A stretch of 10,502 nt of DNA from Minisyncoccota bacterium (GTDB taxonomy: Bacteria > Verrucomicrobiota > Lentisphaeria > Oligosphaerales > MVZH01), in the NCBI GenBank assembly GCA_021734725.1, contig JAIPIM010000128.1, positions 1 to 10,502 on the forward strand, given 5' to 3'. The translations under genes and the position numbers were made by a program. Below, one piece after another: positions 1 through 8,114 of this stretch. How positions within the stretch are numbered: position 1 is the stretch's first letter; each line of letters begins with the position of its first letter. The notes under the pieces were generated by a model. It did no database searches, was not told the DNA's origin, and saw nothing but the letters and a program-made list of their open reading frames with translations.

Positions 1-1094
1 ACCGATGTATCGTTACCCGTGACCAAATCCACAAACAGATGCTGTGAAAAGAAATCGGCGCCACTGTGACCGAGCGTACGGGCCACGCCTGTATACACTG
101 GCCGACTGGTGTACGCCGGATACATCTCGCCGCGGTGCACTTCAAGCCCGGTGCGCACACCGTCAACGGCAGTTGCGTCCTGCTGCTCGAACATACGTAA
201 CCGGCCGCCGTCCCCGCACACGACAAGCTCCTCGAAAGCCGTGGGGCTGAACATGCAGAGATCAAAATTAGCGCGGATCTCGTTCTCGTATTCAACGATA
301 ACCGCGGCATTATCCAGAATATCCGCTGGCTTGCCGTCGTACTCGAAGCCTGGATACGCGGCCGCTTGACTCCCGCTGGCGAACACACGAACAGGCAGAC
401 TCTCTGCCATTAGATTGAACAGATCGAAGTAATGGCAGCATTTCTCGACAAGAGTCCCTCCAGAGTACTTGCTGTATTTGTTCCACTGCCCGACTTTGTC
501 CAGAAACGGCCCGCGGTGCTCCCGCATGGCAATGGTTTTCAAATTGCCCACTGCACGGCGGCGCTGTATCGTGTCGAGCGCTTCCCGTGTTGTTGCTTTA
601 TAGCGATATTGAAGCCCCACCTGCATCGGCACATCGTGTTCACGAATCAGCCTGACAATGGCTGCCGTGTCCGAAAGGGTGGCGGCCATTGGCTTTTCGA
701 GGTACACCGGCTTACCTGCTGTCAGCACGTACTCAAGCACCTGGTGGTGCGTGTGATTGGGAGTACATATGATAAAGCCGTCAACCACCGTGTCCGCAAC
801 CGCTGCATCCAGAGACGGATATACAGTTGGAGCAATGTCCGGTGTAAGTTCCGCGCACAGACCGCGGGCGGCGTCTATACTGCGGGCGTGAGTGTCGAAG
901 AGTCCGGTAATACGACCGCGTCCCTCAGCGGCGGCGCTGCGAATGTGACCAAGGCCGTTGATTCCGCAACCGATCACCGCCAGGTTGCAGCATGGCTCTA
1001 CGGTCTTGAAAAAATAGCGATCTTCATCGTCCAGATACTTGAATCGAGGATCGGCCACAGTTGCTCGACTGTAAGCCACGGGGTGGGATTGCAT
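1..1094 (-). CDS. Gfo/Idh/MocA family NAD(P)-dependent oxidoreductase (3' end off window)
   Basis: The frame is open from ATG at 1094 to the left edge, giving at least 364 residues with no stop. Residues about 36-160 form a Rossmann fold: the dinucleotide-binding motif GCGING is at 42-47, and the family hallmark EKP is at 133-135. The C-terminal alpha/beta substrate domain contains KCCHYFD around 218-224, whose His221 is at the position usually conserved in the family's active site. There are about 35 residues before the Rossmann strand and no signal peptide, so the enzyme is probably cytoplasmic. AGGAG at 1106-1110 precedes the start at good spacing. It follows the GH35 gene by 134 bp on the same strand, so it may act on the sugar that enzyme releases. 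The family oxidises or reduces sugars, inositols and their derivatives. The substrate cannot be told from the sequence. Family assignment is firm. Confidence 0.93.
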   Translation of the reverse strand, partial: MQSHPVAYSRATVADPRFKYLDDEDRYFFKTVEPCCNLAVIGCGINGLGHIRSAAAEGRGRITGLFDTHARSIDAARGLCAELTPDIAPTVYPSLDAAVADTVVDGFIICTPNHTHHQVLEYVLTAGKPVYLEKPMAATLSDTAAIVRLIREHDVPMQVGLQYRYKATTREALDTIQRRRAVGNLKTIAMREHRGPFLDKVGQWNKYSKYSGGTLVEKCCHYFDLFNLMAESLPVRVFASGSQAAAYPGFEYDGKPADILDNAAVIVEYENEIRANFDLCMFSPTAFEELVVCGDGGRLRMFEQQDATAVDGVRTGLEVHRGEMYPAYTSRPVYTGVARTLGHSGADFFSQHLFVDLVTGNDTS

Positions 1095-1228
1095 GCTGAT
1101 AGTATCTCCTTGCGGTTGCGGTTCCTGGGGCTTGGTTGAAGCCCGTCACGGTTCGATCTCAACACGTCCATTGTCTGGCATAACCTCGTTCGTGGTTCGC
1201 ACCTGAACGAAGAACACAAATACCTGGA

Positions 1229-3373
1229 TCACTGCTGAGCCAGGCTACCTACCCATACGTCATGCCCGGAGATGAAAACAGTAAACGAATTGTCCTCCGA
1301 TAGATCGAGTGTCTGCGTTTTCTCGTCCCGTACGTGGGTAAGCTTTACAGGGGCCGATGCTAAACCCAGATGCCGCGCGTCAATCATGATCTTGGCGTAT
1401 TTTGCATCACTCGACCGATTGACCGCGAATGCCACGTATGCACCGTCCGGGCGCTTCCAAAGGTGCGTCAGTACTCCGGGTGTATCCGTTCGTATCAGAT
1501 ACGACACCTGCACAATATCGAGAATCCAGGTAAGTATCCGCGGATCGGGGTTGCTTCCAATATAAACAATCTTCCCCTCGCCAACGGATCTGATGTAACC
1601 TGCCGGAAAACTTTTGTGCTCATGAGTGCTGAGCTTGATATCAACCAATTCCTGCTTTGCCTTAGAGGACAGACCAACCCTTATTGGTGTGTATCCGTCC
1701 GGCACGTTAAGAAACCCGGCAAAATGGACTTTCCGGTTGTTGTGACCACCTGTTTCGATAGCGATTTCGTGCCGTCCACACCCGATGCTCACCGGTAGAT
1801 TAACCGGTCTTATCATGTCCGGCTCAGGCATGGTAAATGGATTGATGCATGCGCCGTACTCGTCGTATGCGGGGTAATGACTGAAAAACACCAGGGTTCC
1901 CCCTTGTTCGACGTAGGTTTTCAGTTTCGGGTATAGGCGTGAAGGTAACCACGAAGCGCCACCGTAGACTACAAGGTCCGCCTCAATCGGCTTGTAGTCC
2001 GGGTCAACCAGCGAAAAATCGATATCCGCTTCCATAAGGGCGTCCCACACCCGCGTCCAGTTGCCGCTTTCCGTGTACCGATGCCCCTTGTGGGTGATCA
2101 ACGAGCAGGTGTGCGTGCTCTCCAGTTCCGCGACATGGACGGCATCGGCGACTTTCAGCGCTTCCCGGATCCCTTCCGCGTAAGGTGTTTCCTCGCCAAA
2201 CTGGTTGATGGCGCCGCAGGCCCAGCCATCCCGATCAACGAGCGTATACCAGTTCCATGCTTTCATGCCATTGGCCATGTACATGAGGTAATCAAACGTA
2301 TTATTCTGCGGTTTGGGCGCGAATTTCAGCCGATTCGCGAGCCCGCCGGTGGGATGCCCAATGCCCATTTCCGCGGCATATCCTATGCCGTCCGTGTCGT
2401 GCAGCGTCATCTTAAACGACTCAAGATACCATCGAAAATCATTGTCGAACTCGGGTTCCGAAGGGTCGAAATACAAACGATGCCGGTGGAGACCGTCAAC
2501 GCCGGCCAGGTCGACGTTCTGACGGTTCAGATGGAAGTTCTGCGCGTACGGTTGCCAGCCGTTCATGTACAGGGGTACGTTAACGCCCGCCGCGCGATAC
2601 ATGGCGGCGTTCTTGGCAATGATTTCCGCACCGCACCATTCAACGAATTTCTGCCCGTCGATCAGACGCTGAATGTATTTTTCGTCCGGGAGAAGCCGTC
2701 CGCTGAGCATGATGTCGCGATTGACATAGCACTCTTCGAAATAGACACAGCAATCATCGAAGTCCGAAAACGATGCACGCCACTTTCTGTTGAGTGCGGC
2801 AATATCATCGTCGTACTGTGTCCGGAGCCATTGCGAAAACAAACCGTCTCGCGCCGCGGCGCCAAGCTCTTCGGCCCTGAGCTCCAAATCGGGCCATGGC
2901 TCGTTATCCACCTGGACCAGAACAATGTGCCCACCGTTCGTGGCAAGAAAGGGATGCATTACCTCGCCGACTGCTTCGATATAGTCTCGGCTCGCCTCCA
3001 GAAACGAGGAGCTCAGCCGATGCATACCCTGAGTGCGCGACGGTGGTCCCCCTCCCGGCCATTCCGCGTAGATGAAAGGGCCGGGACGCATGATGACGTA
3101 CAGCCCCAAGTCCCGCGTCAGTCGCAGAAAACCCGCTAAATCGGTCTCCGGAGATACCCTCCCCTGAAAATCGAACTCCCCCGACGCCTGCTCGTGGAAA
3201 CTCCAGGCCACATAGGTGCTGACGATTTTCAACCCCATCCCGCGACTTGTCTCGAGTATACGTTCCCAATTGCTCCGCTGGGTCCGCCAAAAGTGAAATT
3301 CTCCACTGATCAATGGGAGGTAGCTGTCGCCGACACGGATTTGGTTGTTCTCAATACACACAGTACGTGCCAT
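1229..3373 (-). CDS. GH35-type beta-galactosidase, cytoplasmic
   Basis: This 714-residue protein matches glycoside hydrolase family 35 over its first half: GEFHFWR at 24-30, STYVAWSFHE near 52-61, RPGPFIYAEWPGGG near 96-109, then VQVDNE at 153-158. E158 is the expected acid/base, and E335 in YAAEMG is the likely nucleophile. Residues about 420-510 look like the Rossmann-like, trimerisation-type domain seen in some beta-galactosidases (LVVYGG, then YVEQGGTLVFF), and a beta-rich tail follows. There is no signal peptide, so it should act on imported oligosaccharides, unlike the two secreted proteins upstream. The start is supported by GAAGGGA just upstream of 3373. A 275-bp gap with repeats separates it from the LamG gene, so it may have its own promoter, though I found no convincing one. 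Family-level specificity is beta-galactosidase; exo-beta-glucosaminidase or a related activity is possible. Confidence 0.9.
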   Translation of the reverse strand: MARTVCIENNQIRVGDSYLPLISGEFHFWRTQRSNWERILETSRGMGLKIVSTYVAWSFHEQASGEFDFQGRVSPETDLAGFLRLTRDLGLYVIMRPGPFIYAEWPGGGPPSRTQGMHRLSSSFLEASRDYIEAVGEVMHPFLATNGGHIVLVQVDNEPWPDLELRAEELGAAARDGLFSQWLRTQYDDDIAALNRKWRASFSDFDDCCVYFEECYVNRDIMLSGRLLPDEKYIQRLIDGQKFVEWCGAEIIAKNAAMYRAAGVNVPLYMNGWQPYAQNFHLNRQNVDLAGVDGLHRHRLYFDPSEPEFDNDFRWYLESFKMTLHDTDGIGYAAEMGIGHPTGGLANRLKFAPKPQNNTFDYLMYMANGMKAWNWYTLVDRDGWACGAINQFGEETPYAEGIREALKVADAVHVAELESTHTCSLITHKGHRYTESGNWTRVWDALMEADIDFSLVDPDYKPIEADLVVYGGASWLPSRLYPKLKTYVEQGGTLVFFSHYPAYDEYGACINPFTMPEPDMIRPVNLPVSIGCGRHEIAIETGGHNNRKVHFAGFLNVPDGYTPIRVGLSSKAKQELVDIKLSTHEHKSFPAGYIRSVGEGKIVYIGSNPDPRILTWILDIVQVSYLIRTDTPGVLTHLWKRPDGAYVAFAVNRSSDAKYAKIMIDARHLGLASAPVKLTHVRDEKTQTLDLSEDNSFTVFISGHDVWVGSLAQQ

Positions 3374-3420
3374 AACAAAACGTTCCCTTCCAAATCTCTA
3401 CCATGCTTGTGACTTCTCTC

Positions 3421-3441
3421 CCGAAACTTGAAGGATGAGTC
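3421..3441 (+). repeat. Short heptamer repeat, copy upstream of GH35 gene
   Basis: Three consecutive 7-mers read CCGAAAC, TTGAAGG and ATGAGTC on the plus strand, and the similarity continues as CACTC then an A-run. A 29-bp stretch here (3423-3451) matches 10406-10434 at 25 of 29 positions. It lies 48-68 bp upstream of the GH35 start, in the opposite orientation to that gene. Function unknown. Confidence 0.6.
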
Positions 3442-3474
3442 CACTCTAAAAAGTCGAGATGGCCGTAATCCAAG

Positions 3475-3502
3475 GTTTCGGGTTTCTGGTGTCAGGTTTC
3501 GG
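3475..3502 (-). repeat. Heptamer tandem array A
   Basis: On the minus strand, four 7-mers follow each other without gaps: CCGAAAC, CTGACAC, CAGAAAC, CCGAAAC. They share the pattern CYGAAAC. The array faces a second array at 3545-3575 in inverted orientation. Its 13-bp segment at 3488-3500 is the exact reverse complement of 3547-3559, so the two arrays could pair into a long hairpin with a loop of about 46 nt. Confidence 0.75.
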
Positions 3503-3544
3503 GACAAACATCGCAACCATTTGCAGGACTGTCACTTGTATCTT

Positions 3545-3575
3545 CTGAAACCTGACACCTGAACACTGAAACCTG
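3545..3575 (+). repeat. Heptamer tandem array B
   Basis: On the plus strand, four and a half 7-mers follow each other: CTGAAAC, CTGACAC, CTGAACA, CTGAAAC, then CTG. This is the same family as array A in opposite orientation, with 42 bp between the two arrays. It lies in the 275-bp gap (3374-3648) between the LamG and GH35 genes. That gap holds no gene that I can support and no clear terminator. Confidence 0.75.
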
Positions 3576-3648
3576 CGACGTCCGGAGGCGTATTATGCGT
3601 TGTTTCCGCCAAAACCGTACTTCTGGCGTGGGCTCACGATCATTCCTG

Positions 3649-4494
3649 TCAATCGGCATTGACAAGAGGATGTTCCAAAAGCTTTCGCACGTCATGCACG
3701 TAGACGGCAATCTCACTGGCGCGCAACGCACGATCGACCACAATGAGTTCATCAATGGTCATGGGATGAACTCCGCCGCTGATCTGGGGGCCGAATATTA
3801 CGGAGTCGGTGTCACCCTCCCGAAAAGTCCGGCCCTGGACCTGTATGGACTCATACTGCCCGCCGTCCCAGTACACATCGACGGTTCGACCGCCACTGAC
3901 GCTGATGGCTACATGATGCCAGGTTCCCGGTTTGAACCATACATTCCGCCCATGCCAAGGCTTGCTCCAGTTGGCCATTGCAGGGAACCCCCATACCTGG
4001 TGTATACTGGTCGGCCGCCTCAGGTTCGCCCATTTTCCTTTGCCGTGAACAAACGTTCGGATGAAGCGCTGGGCATTACTTTTGTAAATATGCAGAAGAG
4101 CGAACGACGTGGTTTCGACCATCGGAGCATCCAACCTCCACCACATCATAACAGTTATCGGTTCATGCACGGACAAAGCACTGCTCCGTATCTCCACCAG
4201 CCGTGTAGGCTTTTCGTTCCCGGAAGCCGTGGCAAGACCACGCCCGGCGAGACCATCGGTGATTTTAGCATTGTCGACCCATAATTGGCCATCGATCTCA
4301 TCGATCTCGGGCACCGCCTCACCATGCTCAAACCGCTGGTAAAAAACCACCCGACCGGCCCAGCCCGGATCAAGCAGAAGGAAATCACGTGCCACGGGGG
4401 AGACCTTTTCACCCGCAACAACCCCTCCCCCAGCCAAAAGTACGCAGACAGCGGCCAGTCTGCATACAAGCACCATAATAGGTTTCATGCTCAT
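3649..4494 (-). CDS. Secreted LamG / concanavalin A-like lectin domain protein
   Basis: The product is 281 residues. Residues 1-28 are a signal peptide: a short basic start, a hydrophobic core around VLVCRLAAVCVLLAGGG, and likely cleavage near VVAG. The rest is one LamG-like jelly roll. Diagnostic pieces are GRVVFYQRFEHGE near 46-58, TVMMWWRLDAP, TWHHVAISVSGG followed by VDVYWDGG, and the closing strand TIDELIVVDRALRASEI. No second catalytic domain is present, so the protein is best read as a carbohydrate-binding or adhesive exported protein. The gene starts 60 bp after the stop of the large CBM9/GH-like gene on the same strand, with no terminator visible, which suggests co-transcription. A second ATG two codons in (4488) is an equally possible start, and the upstream GAGAG is only a weak ribosome binding site. 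Ligand unknown. Confidence 0.85.
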   Translation of the reverse strand: MSMKPIMVLVCRLAAVCVLLAGGGVVAGEKVSPVARDFLLLDPGWAGRVVFYQRFEHGEAVPEIDEIDGQLWVDNAKITDGLAGRGLATASGNEKPTRLVEIRSSALSVHEPITVMMWWRLDAPMVETTSFALLHIYKSNAQRFIRTFVHGKGKWANLRRPTSIHQVWGFPAMANWSKPWHGRNVWFKPGTWHHVAISVSGGRTVDVYWDGGQYESIQVQGRTFREGDTDSVIFGPQISGGVHPMTIDELIVVDRALRASEIAVYVHDVRKLLEHPLVNAD

Positions 4495-4554
4495 GTTTTC
4501 ATTCTCTCGTGCGCGGGGACAGTCCAGGGTTGCCGACGGCTAAGGCCACCCTCC

Positions 4555-7500
4555 TTATTCACCAGCGCCCGCTTCAGGCGCGTTGGTGAACCGCAGCAGT
4601 CGGATATCGTGTTTTTTCAGGGGCAACGTAAAGGCGCCGTCCGTAAGCGTATAATGCTTTTCGGTCTCAACGTCGGTTATGCGTACATCGTCCGCCAACT
4701 TAAGCGCCGTCAGGTCCGCGCGCACTTCGACATTGAGGTCGTCGCGCGAATAGCTAACAACAGCCGCCAGTGCTTCCTCGCCCGGCACGCTGTAGACAAT
4801 CGTTAACGCATCGGGATGTTCCGCTTTGACCGGCTGCGCACGATCCTGCCAGTACTTGTAAACCTCAAGCTTCGGGTCGTCGAGCATGGCGAGCATCGGT
4901 TCAGCCAAGGCCTCCCGCAAGCTTTTGAATGCGGCCATGCCGAAGCCTCCACGGCCATCGAGTTCATGCAGAAGCCGTACCGCGGTGTAGGTACGCGCCA
5001 TCCAGACATCATCCCTCGGACACCCTTTGTCGCGCAACAAGACGGGCCAAGTCCCGGCCGCCTCGCCGCTGCTGACCAGTTGCGTGTACTCTCGCGTAAA
5101 CCGGTCTTGCACGTCACCCTGGCCATACTTCCATTCCCAGTCATACTGCAACGTGGCGAAACTGAGCAGAGGAAGCGGGCTGAAACTCGTCATGTGAACC
5201 ATGGTAATCGGCGGCATACCGCGTTCGTTCATCATGATAAATGTGCGCTTAACCAGTTCGCGCAAACCCCAGATACCGGTGGCCGGGCTGACGGTGCCGT
5301 CAGCCCGACGATAGGCCGGGGTCATCTCGGTGTTGAAAGAGGGACGGAAAAAGTAGTTGTCCCAGTACACGCCCTGATTGTTGGCAATCTCGAACGACCG
5401 CGCGTACCAGTAGAGATTGTAATCAATGAAGGACGGGGTCGGCACCACTTTGATTTCACGCTTGCCAATGCCTTTCCCGATGGACCGCAAATCGGTTAAC
5501 ATCCATTCATCCTTGAACGTCTGGAATTCCGGAAACTTCTGGGCGCTGGCACGATTGTAGTAGAAAATCATTTTCTTGCCATATCGCATTCGCAGGTTGG
5601 CTTTCGCCGTATGTACCCATTTTTTCACCATCGCCTCGCCGTACGGCTCAAGGTACCGTTTGCCGTATTGAGCAACGGCTTCTCGCGTCGGGTAATCCAG
5701 TTTTTCGCGATTGCCGCGTCCCATCATCTCCCATAGATAAAGATCTTTTCCGGCCGGGTAAACGGACGCGGCACTGCGAATGGACAGCCAGTTGATGTCG
5801 GTACCCACCTGGGTGTAGACTCCCCTGTAAAAACGGTGGCGCCACCAGTTCGGATTGTCCGCGTCCAAATTCAAGCGTGGCTTAACCGGTGCGGCCAGCA
5901 TGCCGAAGGTGATGGTTCGCGGTTCATCAATGACCGTGGGTGTGTTAATCAGGTGTACACGAAGGATGACTTGATTGCCGCGTCGCACGACATCCAGGTT
6001 GGGCTTTGCCGAGTCCCATCCCCAGCCGCGGTCGTTCTCGGCAAACCAGCAGAGTCCGCGCACGGCGCTGCCCAGGTAGATGTAAGGACAAAAATTATCG
6101 GGCAGATCGTCGCAGGCAACACTGCCGGCATCCCAGACAACACCCTCTCCGTCCGGAAGTTGTTGCGTTACCGAGGCGCGAATACGGTCACCGTTCGCGT
6201 GAATCAACGATGCACTTTCACGGCTGAACGGGATCTCCAGATCAAGCGTGTCAACGGCGGTTCCGTTAGTGGGATGCAGGGTCAGCTCGACCTTGACACA
6301 ACCGTCGTAGTCCCAGGTTTGCCGCGACGTTGCCTTGAGGGAACCGGAGTGGAAGGCGGCCTCGGTTATAACCTCGTGCGCTTCCGCGCTGACAACGGTC
6401 AACTCACCCGCGGCCATTGGGACCTCTTTTCCGTCGATGACCGCGTTGTACTGCATGGGGTCAGCCAAGATTGGTTTCGTCACGCCCGTGTTCCGGCAGG
6501 TAGCGTCAATCTGGTCCACCAACCCAAGATCATTCAGGCGATGCTCGCGCAAGACAGTGGTCAGCTTGTTCTCTTTAACCGTGATCGGTTCGAACGGGGC
6601 GTACACCTTGGTCGAGCGACCGGTCGGCACATGCTCCCACGGAAAATGCTTACGCTCGAAATGCTCGATCACGGGTTCCTCCGGCGTATTTTCCCCTTGA
6701 ATCGTTGTAACAATCTCGTAGTCTTCCCCTTTTAATTCAGGAAGGAGGATACGCTGTTCCTGACGACCATTTTCAAACTGGCCGACCGGAAAGTCCACAA
6801 CCTTGATGTCCTCCCCGCTCCAATGGTCCCGGATCGCGGCGGTTACTTGATGCGGCTCGGCGTCCTCGCTCAACCCGTTAATGTCCAGAACCAGACGCAA
6901 AAGGTTTTTGTACGGATAATATGCAAACGACACATCCAGCGGCACAGCATCTTCGACCTTTCCGGCAACCCACCGAGGAAGCGCATCGGCCTTGTTCCAT
7001 TTCACCTTACGGGCGTAATAAACAGTATCCCCGTCGACACTCGTGACTCGGGCTCGCAATTCAAAGATTGTCGTTGGATCGCTTGCCTCGATCGGGATCG
7101 AAAGTTCACGCGTTGCACCAGGTTCCAGGGTCACGGATTCGGCCCGTTCCATCTCAGGCATGACATCCCGAAAAAGCTTCAGGCTTGCCCGTACATCGAC
7201 TGGATCATCGGTCGGATTATGCATCCGCAGAATTTGCCGATGCGGCGTCCAGGCAGGATGGTTTTCGTAGCGGAACGTCACTGCGGGAGCCGGAGCTTCC
7301 ACGAACGTGAAACGTACGCCGCTCGACTCGTAGTCACCCCCCGACAGTGAACTCCACTGCCACGGCAGCTTCCAGTCACGGGCCAAGTTAATGCGCCAGA
7401 CACCGTCGGTGGTTTTTCGATCTTTCGCCACCGTGTTCATCGAGTCTATCGGAATCGCGCACTCGAAGTGCCACCAACCGTCGTGCATGCCGTGCGCTTG

Positions 7501-7995
7501 CCGCCAGTTCCCGATCCAAGCCTCCGTTTCGTCCGGGCGCCCAAGCTTGTGGATCTTGTAGCCTCCCCTGCCCAGCGAGTTTGCCAGAAACTGGTACGTG
7601 ACACGGTCTGTCTCGTCGGGCCTCGGGTTGACAAACACCTCCAATGCATCGTCCCGCACCACCAGCAGCGAGTCACGCTTGACGGCGGCCGTTAACGCCC
7701 CCTCGTCCGGAAGCCGACTGGCAATGGCCACGTACAGCGTGTCGCTTGTCGCGCCGACCCAACCGCGCACGCGCCGTTCCACCAGCTTCCCGCGCATGCC
7801 GAGAAACCCGTCGAACCCATGCGCCGCGTCCCATTCCGCCTCCTCAATCGAACCGTCAACGACTGGCGCTTTACGAAAGAGCGGAGTGACTATTGTTGCT
7901 GGGGGAGCATCTGAATCTTGCGCGCTGACGGCAAAACCGCCTGCCAACGCGACCCACGCAATGGTCGCGCACACTTTTTTCGTAAACAAGGTCAT
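4555..7995 (-). CDS. Large secreted CBM9-like / glycoside hydrolase-type (DUF6067-like) protein
   Basis: The start at 7995 gives 1146 residues with a good signal peptide (MTLFTKKVC, hydrophobic stretch, VSA cleaved near residue 25) and GAGAGG upstream. The in-frame ATG at 8037 would add 14 polar residues in front of it. Residues about 35-240 resemble the CBM9-like fold: APVVDGSIEEAEWDAA near 43-58, then DDALEVFVNP near 115-124. A long beta-rich middle (about 240-690) includes RGLCWFAENDRGWGW near 646-660, a phrase I associate with DUF6067/GH123-neighbour proteins. Residues about 715-1060 look like a TIM-barrel hydrolase (NWWRHRFYRG, FIDYNLYWY, GVYWDNYFF, TMVHMT, YDWEWKYGQG). A small beta domain closes the protein. 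Its exported location and carbohydrate module fit an extracellular or periplasmic polysaccharide-processing role. The catalytic residues are not certain, with D879 and E954 only candidates, and DUF6067 membership is from memory of motifs. Confidence 0.8.
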   Translation of the reverse strand: MTLFTKKVCATIAWVALAGGFAVSAQDSDAPPATIVTPLFRKAPVVDGSIEEAEWDAAHGFDGFLGMRGKLVERRVRGWVGATSDTLYVAIASRLPDEGALTAAVKRDSLLVVRDDALEVFVNPRPDETDRVTYQFLANSLGRGGYKIHKLGRPDETEAWIGNWRQAHGMHDGWWHFECAIPIDSMNTVAKDRKTTDGVWRINLARDWKLPWQWSSLSGGDYESSGVRFTFVEAPAPAVTFRYENHPAWTPHRQILRMHNPTDDPVDVRASLKLFRDVMPEMERAESVTLEPGATRELSIPIEASDPTTIFELRARVTSVDGDTVYYARKVKWNKADALPRWVAGKVEDAVPLDVSFAYYPYKNLLRLVLDINGLSEDAEPHQVTAAIRDHWSGEDIKVVDFPVGQFENGRQEQRILLPELKGEDYEIVTTIQGENTPEEPVIEHFERKHFPWEHVPTGRSTKVYAPFEPITVKENKLTTVLREHRLNDLGLVDQIDATCRNTGVTKPILADPMQYNAVIDGKEVPMAAGELTVVSAEAHEVITEAAFHSGSLKATSRQTWDYDGCVKVELTLHPTNGTAVDTLDLEIPFSRESASLIHANGDRIRASVTQQLPDGEGVVWDAGSVACDDLPDNFCPYIYLGSAVRGLCWFAENDRGWGWDSAKPNLDVVRRGNQVILRVHLINTPTVIDEPRTITFGMLAAPVKPRLNLDADNPNWWRHRFYRGVYTQVGTDINWLSIRSAASVYPAGKDLYLWEMMGRGNREKLDYPTREAVAQYGKRYLEPYGEAMVKKWVHTAKANLRMRYGKKMIFYYNRASAQKFPEFQTFKDEWMLTDLRSIGKGIGKREIKVVPTPSFIDYNLYWYARSFEIANNQGVYWDNYFFRPSFNTEMTPAYRRADGTVSPATGIWGLRELVKRTFIMMNERGMPPITMVHMTSFSPLPLLSFATLQYDWEWKYGQGDVQDRFTREYTQLVSSGEAAGTWPVLLRDKGCPRDDVWMARTYTAVRLLHELDGRGGFGMAAFKSLREALAEPMLAMLDDPKLEVYKYWQDRAQPVKAEHPDALTIVYSVPGEEALAAVVSYSRDDLNVEVRADLTALKLADDVRITDVETEKHYTLTDGAFTLPLKKHDIRLLRFTNAPEAGAGE

Positions 7996-8044
7996 GGTCT
8001 GCTGCCTCTCGTTCTTTTGGGCTGTGTGTAGTGTCAAGCCAACT

Positions 8045-8062
8045 GGACGGATCGGACGGATC
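8045..8062. repeat. Tandem 9-bp direct repeat
   Basis: GGACGGATC occurs twice back to back in the 119-bp gap between the PEP-CTERM stop and the start of the large GH-like gene. The gap also has 7-bp inverted arms, TAGTGTC at 8029-8035 and GACACTA at 8111-8117. No gene or clear terminator is visible. It could be a protein-binding site or chance. Confidence 0.5.
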
Positions 8063-8114
8063 CCATCAGGTCAAGGGGAATAAGGCCCGTTCATGCTGCG
8101 TTCAAATCCAGACA

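Noticed and set aside
432..1139. Plus-strand open frame of 235 codons
   Set aside because: It is antisense to the Gfo/Idh/MocA gene, whose frame carries clear family motifs (GCGING, EKP). The antisense translation has no recognisable domain.
1128..1144. GC-rich hairpin GGGCTT/AAGCCC between the GH35 and dehydrogenase genes
   Set aside because: It lacks a T-tract on either strand and is short, so it does not support a terminator. A weaker TCGTTC/GAACGA pair at 1186-1210 was set aside for the same reason.
998..1219. Minus-strand 73-codon frame spanning the GH35 to Gfo/Idh/MocA gap
   Set aside because: It mostly overlaps the start of the dehydrogenase in another frame and has no family features.
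2081..3139. Plus-strand open frame of 352 codons
   Set aside because: It lies wholly antisense to the GH35 gene and looks like a shadow of its codon pattern.
3475..3575. CRISPR-like array in the gene-free gap
   Set aside because: The repeats are 7 bp long, contiguous, degenerate and inverted, with no spacers of constant length.
3607..3628. CGCCA/TGGCG stem after the LamG stop
   Set aside because: It has a five-pair stem, a 12-nt loop and no T-run, so it is not convincing as a rho-independent terminator.
3595..4284. Plus-strand open frame of 229 codons
   Set aside because: It is antisense to the LamG gene, which has a signal peptide and a recognisable fold; the antisense product has neither.
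5836..6735. Plus-strand open frame of 299 codons
   Set aside because: It is antisense to the large CBM9/GH-like gene, and no family features are seen in its translation.
7996..8037. Start of the large secreted protein at 8037
   Set aside because: It would put 14 polar residues before a good signal peptide, whereas the start at 7995 has GAGAGG at proper spacing.
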